Below, piece after piece: positions 1 to 6,276 of a stretch of 7,562 bases of DNA. The translations under genes were made by a program, and so were the position numbers. This stretch comes from an uncultured Synergistales bacterium. Its GTDB lineage: Bacteria > Synergistota > Synergistia > Synergistales > Aminobacteriaceae. The notes under the pieces were generated by a model. That model searched no databases. It was not told the DNA's origin and saw only the letters and a list, made by a program, of their open reading frames with translations. The stretch covers positions 1 to 7,562 of the forward strand of contig CAJOGG010000142.1 in NCBI GenBank assembly GCA_905234205.1, written 5' to 3'. Positions within the stretch are counted from its first letter, which is position 1; the number at the start of each line of letters is the position of its first letter.

Positions 1-848
1 TAGAGCGACAACATGAACATGAACTTGAGAAAAAAGTTAAGGCCATGCTTGAACAAGTTTTTGGTCCGGGGACAGCCGTTGTAAGAGTGAGAGTCGATTT
101 AGACTTTGATAAGCGCACAAGCAGTTACGTTGAGTACACTCCCAACCCTGAAACAGGCACAGGAGTCCCGCGAAGCAATGAACGTCAGGAAGAAAGCTAC
201 ACTGGCCAAGGTAACCCGGTCAATGGCAATCCAGGGACTACAACAAATATTCCAGGTTATGCGATAAATACCAACACCGTAGAAAGCGAGTACAACAGAT
301 CTAACGCGACTACAAACTACGAAATCAGCACACGTAAAGGCGACCAAATCGTAACACCAGGAGGAGTCCGCAGGTTGTCAGCGTCAGTCTTGATTGATGA
401 CAAATACAACGAGATTACCGAAGAAAGACTCGATGCTTTGCAGGAAGTAATTTCTTCAGCTATTGGTTTCAATCGTGATCGTGGAGATACTTTAGTTGTT
501 CGTGCTATGAGATTCTCGACGGCTTTTGCTGATGCTATGGCGGATCAAATGCGACAAGATAGACTGTTGCGAATCACTTACGGATCTATAGCGGCGGTTC
601 TGGTTTTGTTGATTTTGGGAATAGCTTTCTTTGTGTGGTTGAGAATGAAACGTGCAAGACTTGCTGTCCAGGAAATTGAAGCTGAAGGGAAGAAAGTACC
701 GACGATTCAGGAAATGCTTACTTCGCCGGATTTACTTGCGTTCCAGGGTGAAATGGCTGTGCTTGAGGAACAGTTGAAGGCTTATGCTAAGAGTCACCCA
801 GATGAAATTGCTACGCTTGTCAACGAATGGCTTTCAATGGATAGTTAA
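1..848 (+). CDS. fliF: Flagellar M-ring protein FliF, C-terminal part (5'-truncated by window edge)
   Basis: FliF forms the MS ring in the inner membrane, the base on which rod, rotor and export gate assemble. The reading frame is open from base 3 and continues through the ATG at 45, which is internal: residues before it (EKKVKA leading into MLEQVFGPG) fit the FliF family, so the real start lies upstream of the window. Visible in order (numbering from the ATG at 45): the ring-building segment with VRVRVDLDF (about 13-21); a Gly/Asn/Thr-rich linker ending TTTNIPGY (about 53-72), typical of the periplasmic beta-collar region; a second ring-building part with RRLSASVLIDD (109-119); a transmembrane helix at about 176-199 (bases 570-641); and a cytoplasmic tail whose last 28 residues (LKAYAKSHPDEIATLVNEWL) are the FliG-binding region. 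It ends with TAA, 18 bp before fliG. The call is secure; only the N-terminal half is missing. Confidence 0.96.
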   Translation, partial: ERQHEHELEKKVKAMLEQVFGPGTAVVRVRVDLDFDKRTSSYVEYTPNPETGTGVPRSNERQEESYTGQGNPVNGNPGTTTNIPGYAINTNTVESEYNRSNATTNYEISTRKGDQIVTPGGVRRLSASVLIDDKYNEITEERLDALQEVISSAIGFNRDRGDTLVVRAMRFSTAFADAMADQMRQDRLLRITYGSIAAVLVLLILGIAFFVWLRMKRARLAVQEIEAEGKKVPTIQEMLTSPDLLAFQGEMAVLEEQLKAYAKSHPDEIATLVNEWLSMDS

Positions 849-866
849 GCAAAGGAGGAGTAACAC

Positions 867-1898
867 ATGCCACCTAAAAACGACAAAGGTAACGGGGAGA
901 AAGGACTATCAGGCCGTGAGAAAGTTGCGGTCTTGATGGTTTCGCTTGGGAGTGATATAGCCCCCGAGGTATACAAGAAACTTGATGACCCTACTATAGA
1001 ATTAATCACGCTTGAGATAGCAAATTTAAGAAAGGTAACGCCCGATGTAAAGCTCACTGTTCTGAAAGAAGCACAGGAAATTCTAATGGCACGTGAGTTT
1101 ATGGCGCGTGGAGGTGTTGAATATGCAAGAGACGTACTCGAAAAAGCTATTGGCCCGGAGAGAGCTCAAAGTTTGCTTGCCAGAATCACAGCAAGTTTAC
1201 AGGTCAAGCCATTCGATTTCATGAGACATACAGACGCAGCCCAGATACTTGGCTTTATCCAGAACGAACACCCGCAGACTATAGCTTTAATTCTCTCGTA
1301 TCTTGAACCGCAGCAGGCCGCAATGATTCTTAGTGGCTTAAACCCGATCTTACAGGCCGACGTCACAAAACGTATTGCCAACATGGATAGAATCACTCCG
1401 GAAGTTTTGAGGGAGGTTGAACGAGTGTTAGAGCGTAAATTGAGCAGCGTAATGGGCCAAGATTTCTCTGTTGCTGGTGGAATTGATGCAGTAGTCGCCA
1501 TAGTGAACAGCACTGACAGAGCCACAGAACGTAACATCATGGAATACTTGGAAGAGAACGATCCCGAACTCGCTGAAGAGATCAAGAAACGTCTATTCGT
1601 GTTTGAAGACTCAATGCGTCTTGATGATAGATCGTTACAACGAGTGTTGCGTGAAGTTGACATGAAAGAGCTTAGCTTGGCACTCAAAGGTGCTACAGAA
1701 GACCTCAAGACCAAATACCTTAGGAATATGTCGAAACGTGCGGCCGAAATGTTGCAGGAAGATATGGACTTCATGGGACCTGTACGAGTTAAGGACGTTG
1801 AAGAGGCACAGCAGAAAGTTGTCAATATCATTCGTGGCTTAGAGGAACAAGGCGAGATAGTTATTGCTTCAGGTGGAGGGGACGATATGATTGTCTAG
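867..1898 (+). CDS. fliG: Flagellar motor switch protein FliG
   Basis: FliG is the C-ring protein that couples FliF to FliM and meets the stator MotA to generate torque. The product is 343 residues, normal length for the family. The N-terminal domain begins GREKVAVLMVSLGSDIAPEVYKKL. The middle domain carries the EHPQ motif at residues 134-137, the FliM-binding site. The C-terminal domain contains FVFEDSMRLDDRSLQRVLREVD, with the charged torque-helix residues D253, D254 and R255 and following arginines intact, then YLRNMSKRAAEML and a GPVRVKDVEEAQ segment. It ends in a Gly/Asp tail. The ATG at 867 follows a near-perfect ribosome binding site AAAGGAGGAG (851-860), 6 nt upstream, which fixes the start. 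The 3' end overlaps fliH by 8 bp, which suggests translational coupling. Confidence 0.98.
   Translation: MPPKNDKGNGEKGLSGREKVAVLMVSLGSDIAPEVYKKLDDPTIELITLEIANLRKVTPDVKLTVLKEAQEILMAREFMARGGVEYARDVLEKAIGPERAQSLLARITASLQVKPFDFMRHTDAAQILGFIQNEHPQTIALILSYLEPQQAAMILSGLNPILQADVTKRIANMDRITPEVLREVERVLERKLSSVMGQDFSVAGGIDAVVAIVNSTDRATERNIMEYLEENDPELAEEIKKRLFVFEDSMRLDDRSLQRVLREVDMKELSLALKGATEDLKTKYLRNMSKRAAEMLQEDMDFMGPVRVKDVEEAQQKVVNIIRGLEEQGEIVIASGGGDDMIV
1875..1881 (+). promoter_or_regulatory. Ribosome binding site deciding the TTG start of fliH
   Basis: GGAGGGG lies inside the 3' end of fliG, 9 nt before the TTG at 1891. The ATG at 1887 is just upstream but is in the fliG frame and reads only three codons before the fliG stop, so the TTG is the best-placed usable start for fliH. 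Confidence 0.6.
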
Positions 1899-2835
1899 CC
1901 TTGCTCATCAACGTGTATTGCGGACGGTCAGACTTTTACCCCAAGCCGTTAAGATAGGTATCCTCGAAAGTGAGATTAAGCAAGAAGGTATAAGACCTCC
2001 TGAGCAGAAGTCTAGCGTGCCCGAGAAAACCTCCTTGAAAACTCCTACACAGCCACAAAAAGTTCAGGTGAAAATCCCAGAACACACTGCAAAAGAGCTT
2101 GAGGAATTATCAGCGCAAATAAAAGCCTTGACCAACAGTCTTAGCAATGCTGAAGTGAGTAATGCTGAATTATCTGAAGCGAAAAAGAAACTTGAAAGCG
2201 AAATAGGCGGAATAAAATCAGACTACGAAAAACGCAGAAAGACCCTTGAATCTGAAGCACAGGCAAACGCGAAAAAAATGGCCGACAAAGCACGACAACA
2301 AGCTTTCACTGAAGGACAGATTAAGGGGTACGAGGAAGGACTCAAGAAAGCACGTCAAGAAGTTGAGCAAGAATACTTTGAGAAATTTTCAGAGCTTGCA
2401 GGCGTAATCGAAGGCGTCGGTAAAAAACTTGACGGAAGCTTTAACGAGTTAGTGAAACTTCATCAGCCTAGAATGATTCGTCTATGGTCGGAAATGCTTA
2501 AGCGAATGTTGCACAGGCAAGTTGAATTAAACCCTGACACTATAGACACGGTCTTATCGGAAATACTTTCAAGGCTCAGCGACAAGAACCAAATTTTGAT
2601 TTACGTATCACCTGATGACCAAAAGCATTTAGAGGGCGAACTAGATACGAAATTTCAGGAGTCTTTGCGCGGGGCTAAACGTGTTGAAGTGAAATCAGAT
2701 CCAAACGTTGAAAACGGAAGCTGCATTGTAGAAACAGGATTAGGAGTTTACGACGCACGTTGGAAGACGCAAATTAGCCAGATCGAATCTGTTGTAGATG
2801 AGATATTCCAGCAAGTAGCGAAGGAAGACAAGTAA
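1891..2835 (+). CDS. fliH: Flagellar assembly protein FliH
   Basis: FliH is the peripheral stator and regulator of the FliI export ATPase and tethers it to the export gate and C-ring. The product is 314 residues. The N-terminal segment RVLRTVRLLPQAVKIG (about 8-23) resembles FliH N-termini of Gram-positive type and supports the TTG start. A Pro/Lys-rich linker (about 35-64) follows, then a long charged coiled coil (about 66-165) containing the FliH GxxxG repeat EGQIKGYEEG (G142, G146, G150). The C-terminal globular domain (about 170-312) holds the family signature DPNVENGSCIVETGLGVYDAR (from D270). The gene overlaps fliG by 8 bp and is separated from fliI by 3 bp. The N-terminal tryptophans that bind FlhA in Salmonella FliH are not present; the only tryptophans are in the C-terminal half. 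Identity rests on domain pattern and position. The exact start is the least certain point. Confidence 0.92.
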   Translation: MSSLAHQRVLRTVRLLPQAVKIGILESEIKQEGIRPPEQKSSVPEKTSLKTPTQPQKVQVKIPEHTAKELEELSAQIKALTNSLSNAEVSNAELSEAKKKLESEIGGIKSDYEKRRKTLESEAQANAKKMADKARQQAFTEGQIKGYEEGLKKARQEVEQEYFEKFSELAGVIEGVGKKLDGSFNELVKLHQPRMIRLWSEMLKRMLHRQVELNPDTIDTVLSEILSRLSDKNQILIYVSPDDQKHLEGELDTKFQESLRGAKRVEVKSDPNVENGSCIVETGLGVYDARWKTQISQIESVVDEIFQQVAKEDK

Positions 2836-2838
2836 ATT

Positions 2839-4173
2839 ATGAGCGTTTCAGATATAGAAATTGATGCCGATTTATTCCAGTTATTCTCCATAGATTTATT
2901 ACAGAAACCATTAATCAAGATCAACGGCCGTATAGTTCAAGTTGTAGGTTTAGTAGCAGAGTCTCAAGGCCCTGATGTCAGAGTCGGGGATTTGTGCCAT
3001 ATATGCTTTCGTGATGGTTCACATGAACTTGACGCTGAAGTCGTAGGATTTCGTGACGATAGAGTGCTGTTAATGCCGCTTGGAGCACTGCAAGAAGTTG
3101 GCCCTGGCTGTGATGTTGTTTCGACTAAAGCGTTGTTGGGAAGAGTCCTTGACGGTTTAGGCAATCCGATTGACGATAAAGGCCCGATAGCTGCGAGTGA
3201 TTTTTACCCATTGTATGCAACTCCTCCGCACCCGTTGAAGCGCAAAATGGTGGATACTCCTTTATCTGTAGGCGTGAGAGTCATTGATGGAATGTTGACG
3301 CTTGGAAAGGGACAACGTATAGGAATTTTCGCGGGCTCTGGCGTAGGAAAAAGTACGCTTATGGGAATGATGGCGCGTTACACAACTGCTGATGTAAACG
3401 TGATTTCATTGGTCGGTGAACGTGGTCGTGAGGTTCGTGAATTTATTGAACGTGATTTAGGGCCTGAAGGTTTGAAGCGTTCTGTTCTCGTGATAGCAAC
3501 TTCGGATCAACCGGCGTTAATTCGTCTTAAATCAGCAATGACAGCCACTGCCATAGCAGAATATTTCAGAGATCAGGGTAAAGACGTTTTGTTGATGATG
3601 GATACAGTTACGCGTGTTGCTCGTGCTCAACGTGAAATAGGTCTAGCGATTGGTGAACCACCGGCGACTCGTGGCTATACTCCTTCAGTGTTCGAAATGC
3701 TGCCGAGATTGTTGGAACGTGCAGGAGCGGGCGAAGTCGGAAGCATAACGGGAATTTACACGGTGTTAGTTGACGGTGATGACATGAATGAACCAGTAGC
3801 TGATACAGTGCGAGGAATTTTAGACGGCCATATAGTATTATCGCGAAAGATAGCTGCACGAAATTTTTACCCGGCTGTCAGCGTTCTTGATAGCGTAAGT
3901 CGTGTAATGCCTGCTCTAGTTTCCCGTGAACACCTTAACGCGGCTGGACGTGTTCGTGATCTACTTGCAACATATGCGGAGTCGGAGGACTTGATTAACA
4001 TTGGCGCGTATAAATCTGGCTCAAACATGCGAGTCGATTGGGCATTAGCCAACATGGAGAACGTGAGAAGCTTTTTGTCGCAGAGAGTTGAAGATCCAAC
4101 GACATTTGACGAAACCGACAAGAGATTACTTGAGTTAGCCCCGTATCCGAATCAGAATCAAACACAGCAATAA
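2839..4173 (+). CDS. fliI: Flagellum-specific ATPase FliI
   Basis: FliI is the hexameric ATPase of the flagellar type III export apparatus, related to the F1-ATPase beta subunit, and helps unload substrates and chaperones at the gate. The product is 444 residues, usual for FliI. It has an N-terminal beta-barrel (about 25-95), then GRVLDGLGNPID. The Walker A loop AGSGVGKS is at 165-172 (K171, S172). The conserved GERGREVREF follows, with the catalytic glutamate at about E194 and R195. Walker B is VLLMMD, ending at D255. Next come SVFEMLPRLLERAG, DGDDMNEPVAD and a helical C-terminal domain. All catalytic residues are present. The ATG at 2839 lies 3 bp after the fliH stop. Its only upstream Shine-Dalgarno-like sequence is a weak AAGGAAG (2821-2827) within fliH, so translation is probably coupled to fliH. 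In related operons fliJ follows directly; here an extra block intervenes. Confidence 0.98.
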   Translation: MSVSDIEIDADLFQLFSIDLLQKPLIKINGRIVQVVGLVAESQGPDVRVGDLCHICFRDGSHELDAEVVGFRDDRVLLMPLGALQEVGPGCDVVSTKALLGRVLDGLGNPIDDKGPIAASDFYPLYATPPHPLKRKMVDTPLSVGVRVIDGMLTLGKGQRIGIFAGSGVGKSTLMGMMARYTTADVNVISLVGERGREVREFIERDLGPEGLKRSVLVIATSDQPALIRLKSAMTATAIAEYFRDQGKDVLLMMDTVTRVARAQREIGLAIGEPPATRGYTPSVFEMLPRLLERAGAGEVGSITGIYTVLVDGDDMNEPVADTVRGILDGHIVLSRKIAARNFYPAVSVLDSVSRVMPALVSREHLNAAGRVRDLLATYAESEDLINIGAYKSGSNMRVDWALANMENVRSFLSQRVEDPTTFDETDKRLLELAPYPNQNQTQQ

Positions 4174-4182
4174 AAATTACAG

Positions 4183-4190
4183 AGAGGAGA
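4183..4190 (+). promoter_or_regulatory. Ribosome binding site of the antitoxin-like gene
   Basis: AGAGGAGA lies 10 nt before the ATG at 4201, in the 27-bp gap after fliI. It is a good Shine-Dalgarno sequence, so the inserted gene is set up to be translated. No palindromic operator or separate promoter could be made out in this gap. Confidence 0.65.
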
Positions 4191-4200
4191 AATAATTGTC

Positions 4201-4494
4201 ATGAGTACAGTAACATTGGAAGAAGGAACATTTGTACAGGTCGATCCGGAATTAATCATGCAGGCCGAAGACAGGTTAAGCAATACAGTTTTCTCATATT
4301 CTAAAGCGATAGAGCTGTCCACGAAGAGTATTATTCGCAACGGTTTGCAACTTGAAGCAATTGGATACGATAAACCGCCTGTGCCTTGCCTTGAGGATTT
4401 GACGGAAGAAGCATTTGATGAGATTGAACGAGGAGAATGTTGCACATTGGAAGAAGTTGAGGAGGATATGAGAAATTATGGCGTTAAATTTTAG
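4201..4494 (+). CDS. RelB/DinJ-like ribbon-helix-helix antitoxin
   Basis: This 97-residue acidic protein does not resemble a flagellar component. It has the layout of a type II antitoxin of the RelB/DinJ group. A short beta strand TFVQVDPEL (10-18) is followed by two helices, IMQAEDRL (about 19-27) and SYSKAIELSTKSIIRNG (32-48), as in a ribbon-helix-helix DNA-binding domain. The C-terminal tail (EEAFDEIERGE, LEEVEEDMRNYGV) is like the toxin-neutralising tails of RelB-family proteins. Such proteins bind a cognate RelE-type mRNA interferase and repress their own promoter. It carries three cysteines (63, 80, 81), which is unusual. Its 3' end overlaps by 17 bp a short ORF that looks like the start of a RelE toxin, the usual antitoxin-toxin arrangement. 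Family call is from pattern only; binding partner and activity are unknown. It could instead be a domesticated regulator. Confidence 0.68.
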   Translation: MSTVTLEEGTFVQVDPELIMQAEDRLSNTVFSYSKAIELSTKSIIRNGLQLEAIGYDKPPVPCLEDLTEEAFDEIERGECCTLEEVEEDMRNYGVKF

Positions 4495-4552
4495 GGTTAC
4501 TTTCTCCCAAACTTCCAACAAAGAATTACGCGATATTGATTCCCTGATTTAG
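4478..4552 (+). pseudogene. Truncated RelE-like toxin start (24 codons)
   Basis: The ATG at 4478 opens MALNFRVTFSQTSNKELRDIDSLI and stops at TAG 4550-4552. The pattern (hydrophobic strand RVTFS, then a Lys/Glu/Leu helix beginning NKELRDID) matches the N-termini of RelE/ParE/YafQ-type toxins, which usually run about 85-100 residues. Catalytic residues of such toxins lie beyond the stop, so this product cannot be an active nuclease. It overlaps the antitoxin gene by 17 bp and ends 4 nt before the fliJ ATG, so the rest of the toxin is replaced by fliJ. GGAGGA at 4461-4466 could serve as its Shine-Dalgarno, 11 nt upstream. The identification is weak by length alone and leans on the antitoxin next to it. 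It might now act only as a leader ORF for fliJ. Confidence 0.5.
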
Positions 4553-4556
4553 TCCA

Positions 4557-5006
4557 ATGCAGCAGCGCATAGCAAAATTCAACCGTATACTAAAGATTCG
4601 TGAGGACAGCCGCAGGAACGAGCAGGCAATCTTGGCTTCAGAACGCAGTGAAGAACGTGCCGTCATGGATCACATTAAGCAGCTTGAGGGCGAGAAAGCA
4701 CAGGCCATTCACGATTTCAGCCACTCTGGGACAAAGACAATTTCAGCAACGGATTTATGGTTTCAACGACAATTTATAGACGCAATTAACACAGATATTC
4801 ACAAAGGACATGACTCACTGAATGAAGTACGTAATAGAATCATAGGCACGGAAGCAAGATTAGTTGAACGTCACAAAGACGTCAGGATCATGGAGACTTA
4901 CATAGATCATCTTAAAGAGGCAAATTTTCAGGAAGAATTAAATATAGAACAAAACGAATTAGACGACGTAGCCACAATGCAATTTTCAAGACGAGGAGCG
5001 TATTAA
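4557..5006 (+). CDS. fliJ: Flagellar export protein FliJ
   Basis: FliJ is the small coiled-coil central stalk of the FliI ATPase ring, which links ATP hydrolysis to the FlhA gate and escorts chaperones. The product is 149 residues, normal for FliJ (about 140-150). The N-terminal helix with FNRILKIREDSRRNEQ (about 8-23) is the family hallmark, and the whole protein is highly charged, with heptad-like spacing and few aromatics or glycines, consistent with two antiparallel helices. The start is the first ATG after an in-frame stop (TGA 4545-4547); no Shine-Dalgarno sequence is visible upstream, unlike nearly every neighbour. Its ATG is 4 nt after the stop of the truncated toxin-like ORF, so reinitiation is a plausible route. 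It is separated from fliI by 383 bp of toxin-antitoxin-like sequence. The 3' end lies 3 bp before the transglycosylase gene. Confidence 0.88.
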   Translation: MQQRIAKFNRILKIREDSRRNEQAILASERSEERAVMDHIKQLEGEKAQAIHDFSHSGTKTISATDLWFQRQFIDAINTDIHKGHDSLNEVRNRIIGTEARLVERHKDVRIMETYIDHLKEANFQEELNIEQNELDDVATMQFSRRGAY

Positions 5007-5009
5007 ATC

Positions 5010-5573
5010 ATGGGACCAAATTTTAACAACATTAGTAGAGTTTTATCACGAATAGACGAAATTAATAGACAGTTTCACACTTTTCAACCACCAGAAACTA
5101 ACACGCAAAAAAGCAAATTTATAGACGTTATGAACGACGTACAGAGAGCTCGGACGAAAACTAAATCAAATATTTCAGGCAAAACGAGTTATCCGGAACT
5201 TGAAGACGTAATTAGCGAATGTGCAGAGAAATATAACATCGACAACGAGTTAATCCGCGCTATGATTCAAGTTGAATCGGGCTGGCATACCGACGCAGTA
5301 TCCAACAAAGGCGCACAAGGTCTCATGCAGTTAATGCCACGTACCGCAGCTATGTTGGGAGTTGATGACCCGTTCGATCCAGTCCAGAACATTGAAGGCG
5401 GCGTAAGATACATTTCTGATTTAACCGATAAATATCGCGGAGACATTGAGAAAGCTTTAGCAGCATACAACGCAGGGCCAGCACGAGTTGATTCGGGAAA
5501 TATTCCTGACGTATCAAAGCGTTATGTGAAAAATATCATGGCTATATATCGCAAGTTAAGGGAGGTCGGCTAG
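5010..5573 (+). CDS. Flagellar-operon lytic transglycosylase (SLT domain)
   Basis: The enzyme is predicted to cleave peptidoglycan glycan strands to 1,6-anhydro products, opening a path for the rod. The product is 187 residues. Residues 1-60 are a non-catalytic N-terminal region starting with a helix (ISRVLSRIDEINRQF). The SLT domain (about 63-185) has the catalytic glutamate E89 in QVESGWHTDAVS, then GAQGLMQLMP (101-110), the NIEGGVRYISDL segment, and AAYNAGP (151-157); all family motifs are intact. There is no signal peptide or membrane helix, so secretion would have to go through the flagellar export channel or another route. GAGGAG (4993-4998) is 11 nt before the ATG, fixing the start. 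Position between fliJ and the ylxF-like gene supports a role like that of the FlgJ muramidase domain, though the catalytic family is different. Substrate and partner are inferred from context. Confidence 0.9.
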   Translation: MGPNFNNISRVLSRIDEINRQFHTFQPPETNTQKSKFIDVMNDVQRARTKTKSNISGKTSYPELEDVISECAEKYNIDNELIRAMIQVESGWHTDAVSNKGAQGLMQLMPRTAAMLGVDDPFDPVQNIEGGVRYISDLTDKYRGDIEKALAAYNAGPARVDSGNIPDVSKRYVKNIMAIYRKLREVG

Positions 5574-5574
5574 A

Positions 5575-6252
5575 ATGGCAGAGGAAAGACCACAGGACGC
5601 AGCACCATCAGAGCCTATTGTACGCAAAAAGAAGAAAAAGAAGAAACTTGGGAAGATGACGTTTTTTTTCTGGATGATTCTTTTGGCATTGGGCACTGCT
5701 ACGGGAATGCACTTGAGCGGCATTTGGGACGGCCGGCCAATATTTTGGACAATTATTCCTAAAATTCCTTATTTCGGTCCGCAATTATCAGAATTTTTCC
5801 AGGTCCCGGAGTTTTATGCCCTTAGCGTCGGTGAACGTAGAGCGGTTGAGCTTGAACAGTGGCAAAGAAGACTTGATGCTCGTGAACGTGCAATTGAAAG
5901 CAGTGATGTTGAGCGTATGACAGTCTACGAGAACAGAGAATTAGCCTTAATGGATTTATCCAGAGATATTGCGAGAAGGCAACGTAGATTGAGAACTGAA
6001 ACGGAACAAACAGCTGCTCAAAATAATTCAGGACCGACTGAAACGGAGCAGGAATTAATGAATCAGGTAGCACGAACTTATCAAGATATGTCAGCACGTA
6101 ACGCCGCCGCAATAGTTGAACAATTAAGAGACGCTTTTGCCGTTGAATTACTGATGAAACTTCCCAATGATGCACGCGCTTCAATCATGGGGAAACTTAG
6201 ACCGGCCAAGGCTGCAAGAATAACTGAATTAATGTCTCGTCCACAACGATAA
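5575..6252 (+). CDS. YlxF/MotE/FlbB-like flagellar membrane protein with MgtE_N-like domain
   Basis: This 225-residue protein has a Lys-rich cytoplasmic N-terminus with seven consecutive lysines (18-24) and one membrane helix (about 28-48). A short segment rich in Pro and aromatics (about 50-78) follows, then a long Arg/Glu coiled coil (about 83-140). The C-terminal helical domain (about 160-222: ARTYQDMSARNAAAIVEQL, LLMKLPNDARASIMGKL, AARITELM) resembles the MgtE N-terminal fold. That architecture and the place between fliJ and fliK match Bacillus YlxF. The same layout is known in rhizobial MotE, a MotC chaperone, and in spirochaete FlbB, a motor collar protein. By orientation (positive-inside N-terminus) the coiled coil and C-terminal domain would lie outside the membrane, in the periplasm if the cell is diderm. 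The start follows AAGGGAGGT (5558-5566) and sits 1 bp after the preceding stop. Precise function in this organism is unknown. Confidence 0.8.
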   Translation: MAEERPQDAAPSEPIVRKKKKKKKLGKMTFFFWMILLALGTATGMHLSGIWDGRPIFWTIIPKIPYFGPQLSEFFQVPEFYALSVGERRAVELEQWQRRLDARERAIESSDVERMTVYENRELALMDLSRDIARRQRRLRTETEQTAAQNNSGPTETEQELMNQVARTYQDMSARNAAAIVEQLRDAFAVELLMKLPNDARASIMGKLRPAKAARITELMSRPQR

Positions 6253-6260
6253 TAAGAGAT

Positions 6261-6269
6261 AAGGAGGCG
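6261..6269 (+). promoter_or_regulatory. Ribosome binding site fixing the fliK start
   Basis: AAGGAGGCG is a near-consensus Shine-Dalgarno sequence in the 24-bp gap after the ylxF-like gene, 7 nt before the ATG at 6277. It supports that start for a gene whose 3' end is not in the window. Confidence 0.8.
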
Positions 6270-6276
6270 TTAATTT

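Noticed and set aside
1166..1831. Long minus-strand ORF of 221 codons opposite fliG
   Set aside because: It lies wholly inside fliG, is Ser/Ile/Thr-rich as antisense shadows are, has no ribosome binding site I could find and no recognisable domain.
2833..2871. Possible sigma-28-type promoter (TAAA at 2833, GCCGAT at 2866)
   Set aside because: The spacer is 29 nt instead of about 15, and the GCCGAT simply encodes residues of the FliI N-terminus.
4130..4180. Possible sigma-70 promoter before the antitoxin-like gene (TTGAGT, then AT-rich sequence)
   Set aside because: The AT-rich element is over 30 nt from the TTGAGT, too far for a -35/-10 pair, and no operator palindrome accompanies it.
4158..4521. 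Minus-strand ORFs opposite the antitoxin-like gene
   Set aside because: Two overlapping short antisense ORFs with no ribosome binding site or family pattern; the plus-strand frame has a good RBS and a coherent ribbon-helix-helix layout.
4495..4556. Terminator or insertion scar (direct or inverted repeats) at the edges of the toxin-antitoxin block
   Set aside because: I found no stem-loop with a T run, no target-site duplication and no terminal inverted repeats flanking the block by eye, so no mobile element can be named.
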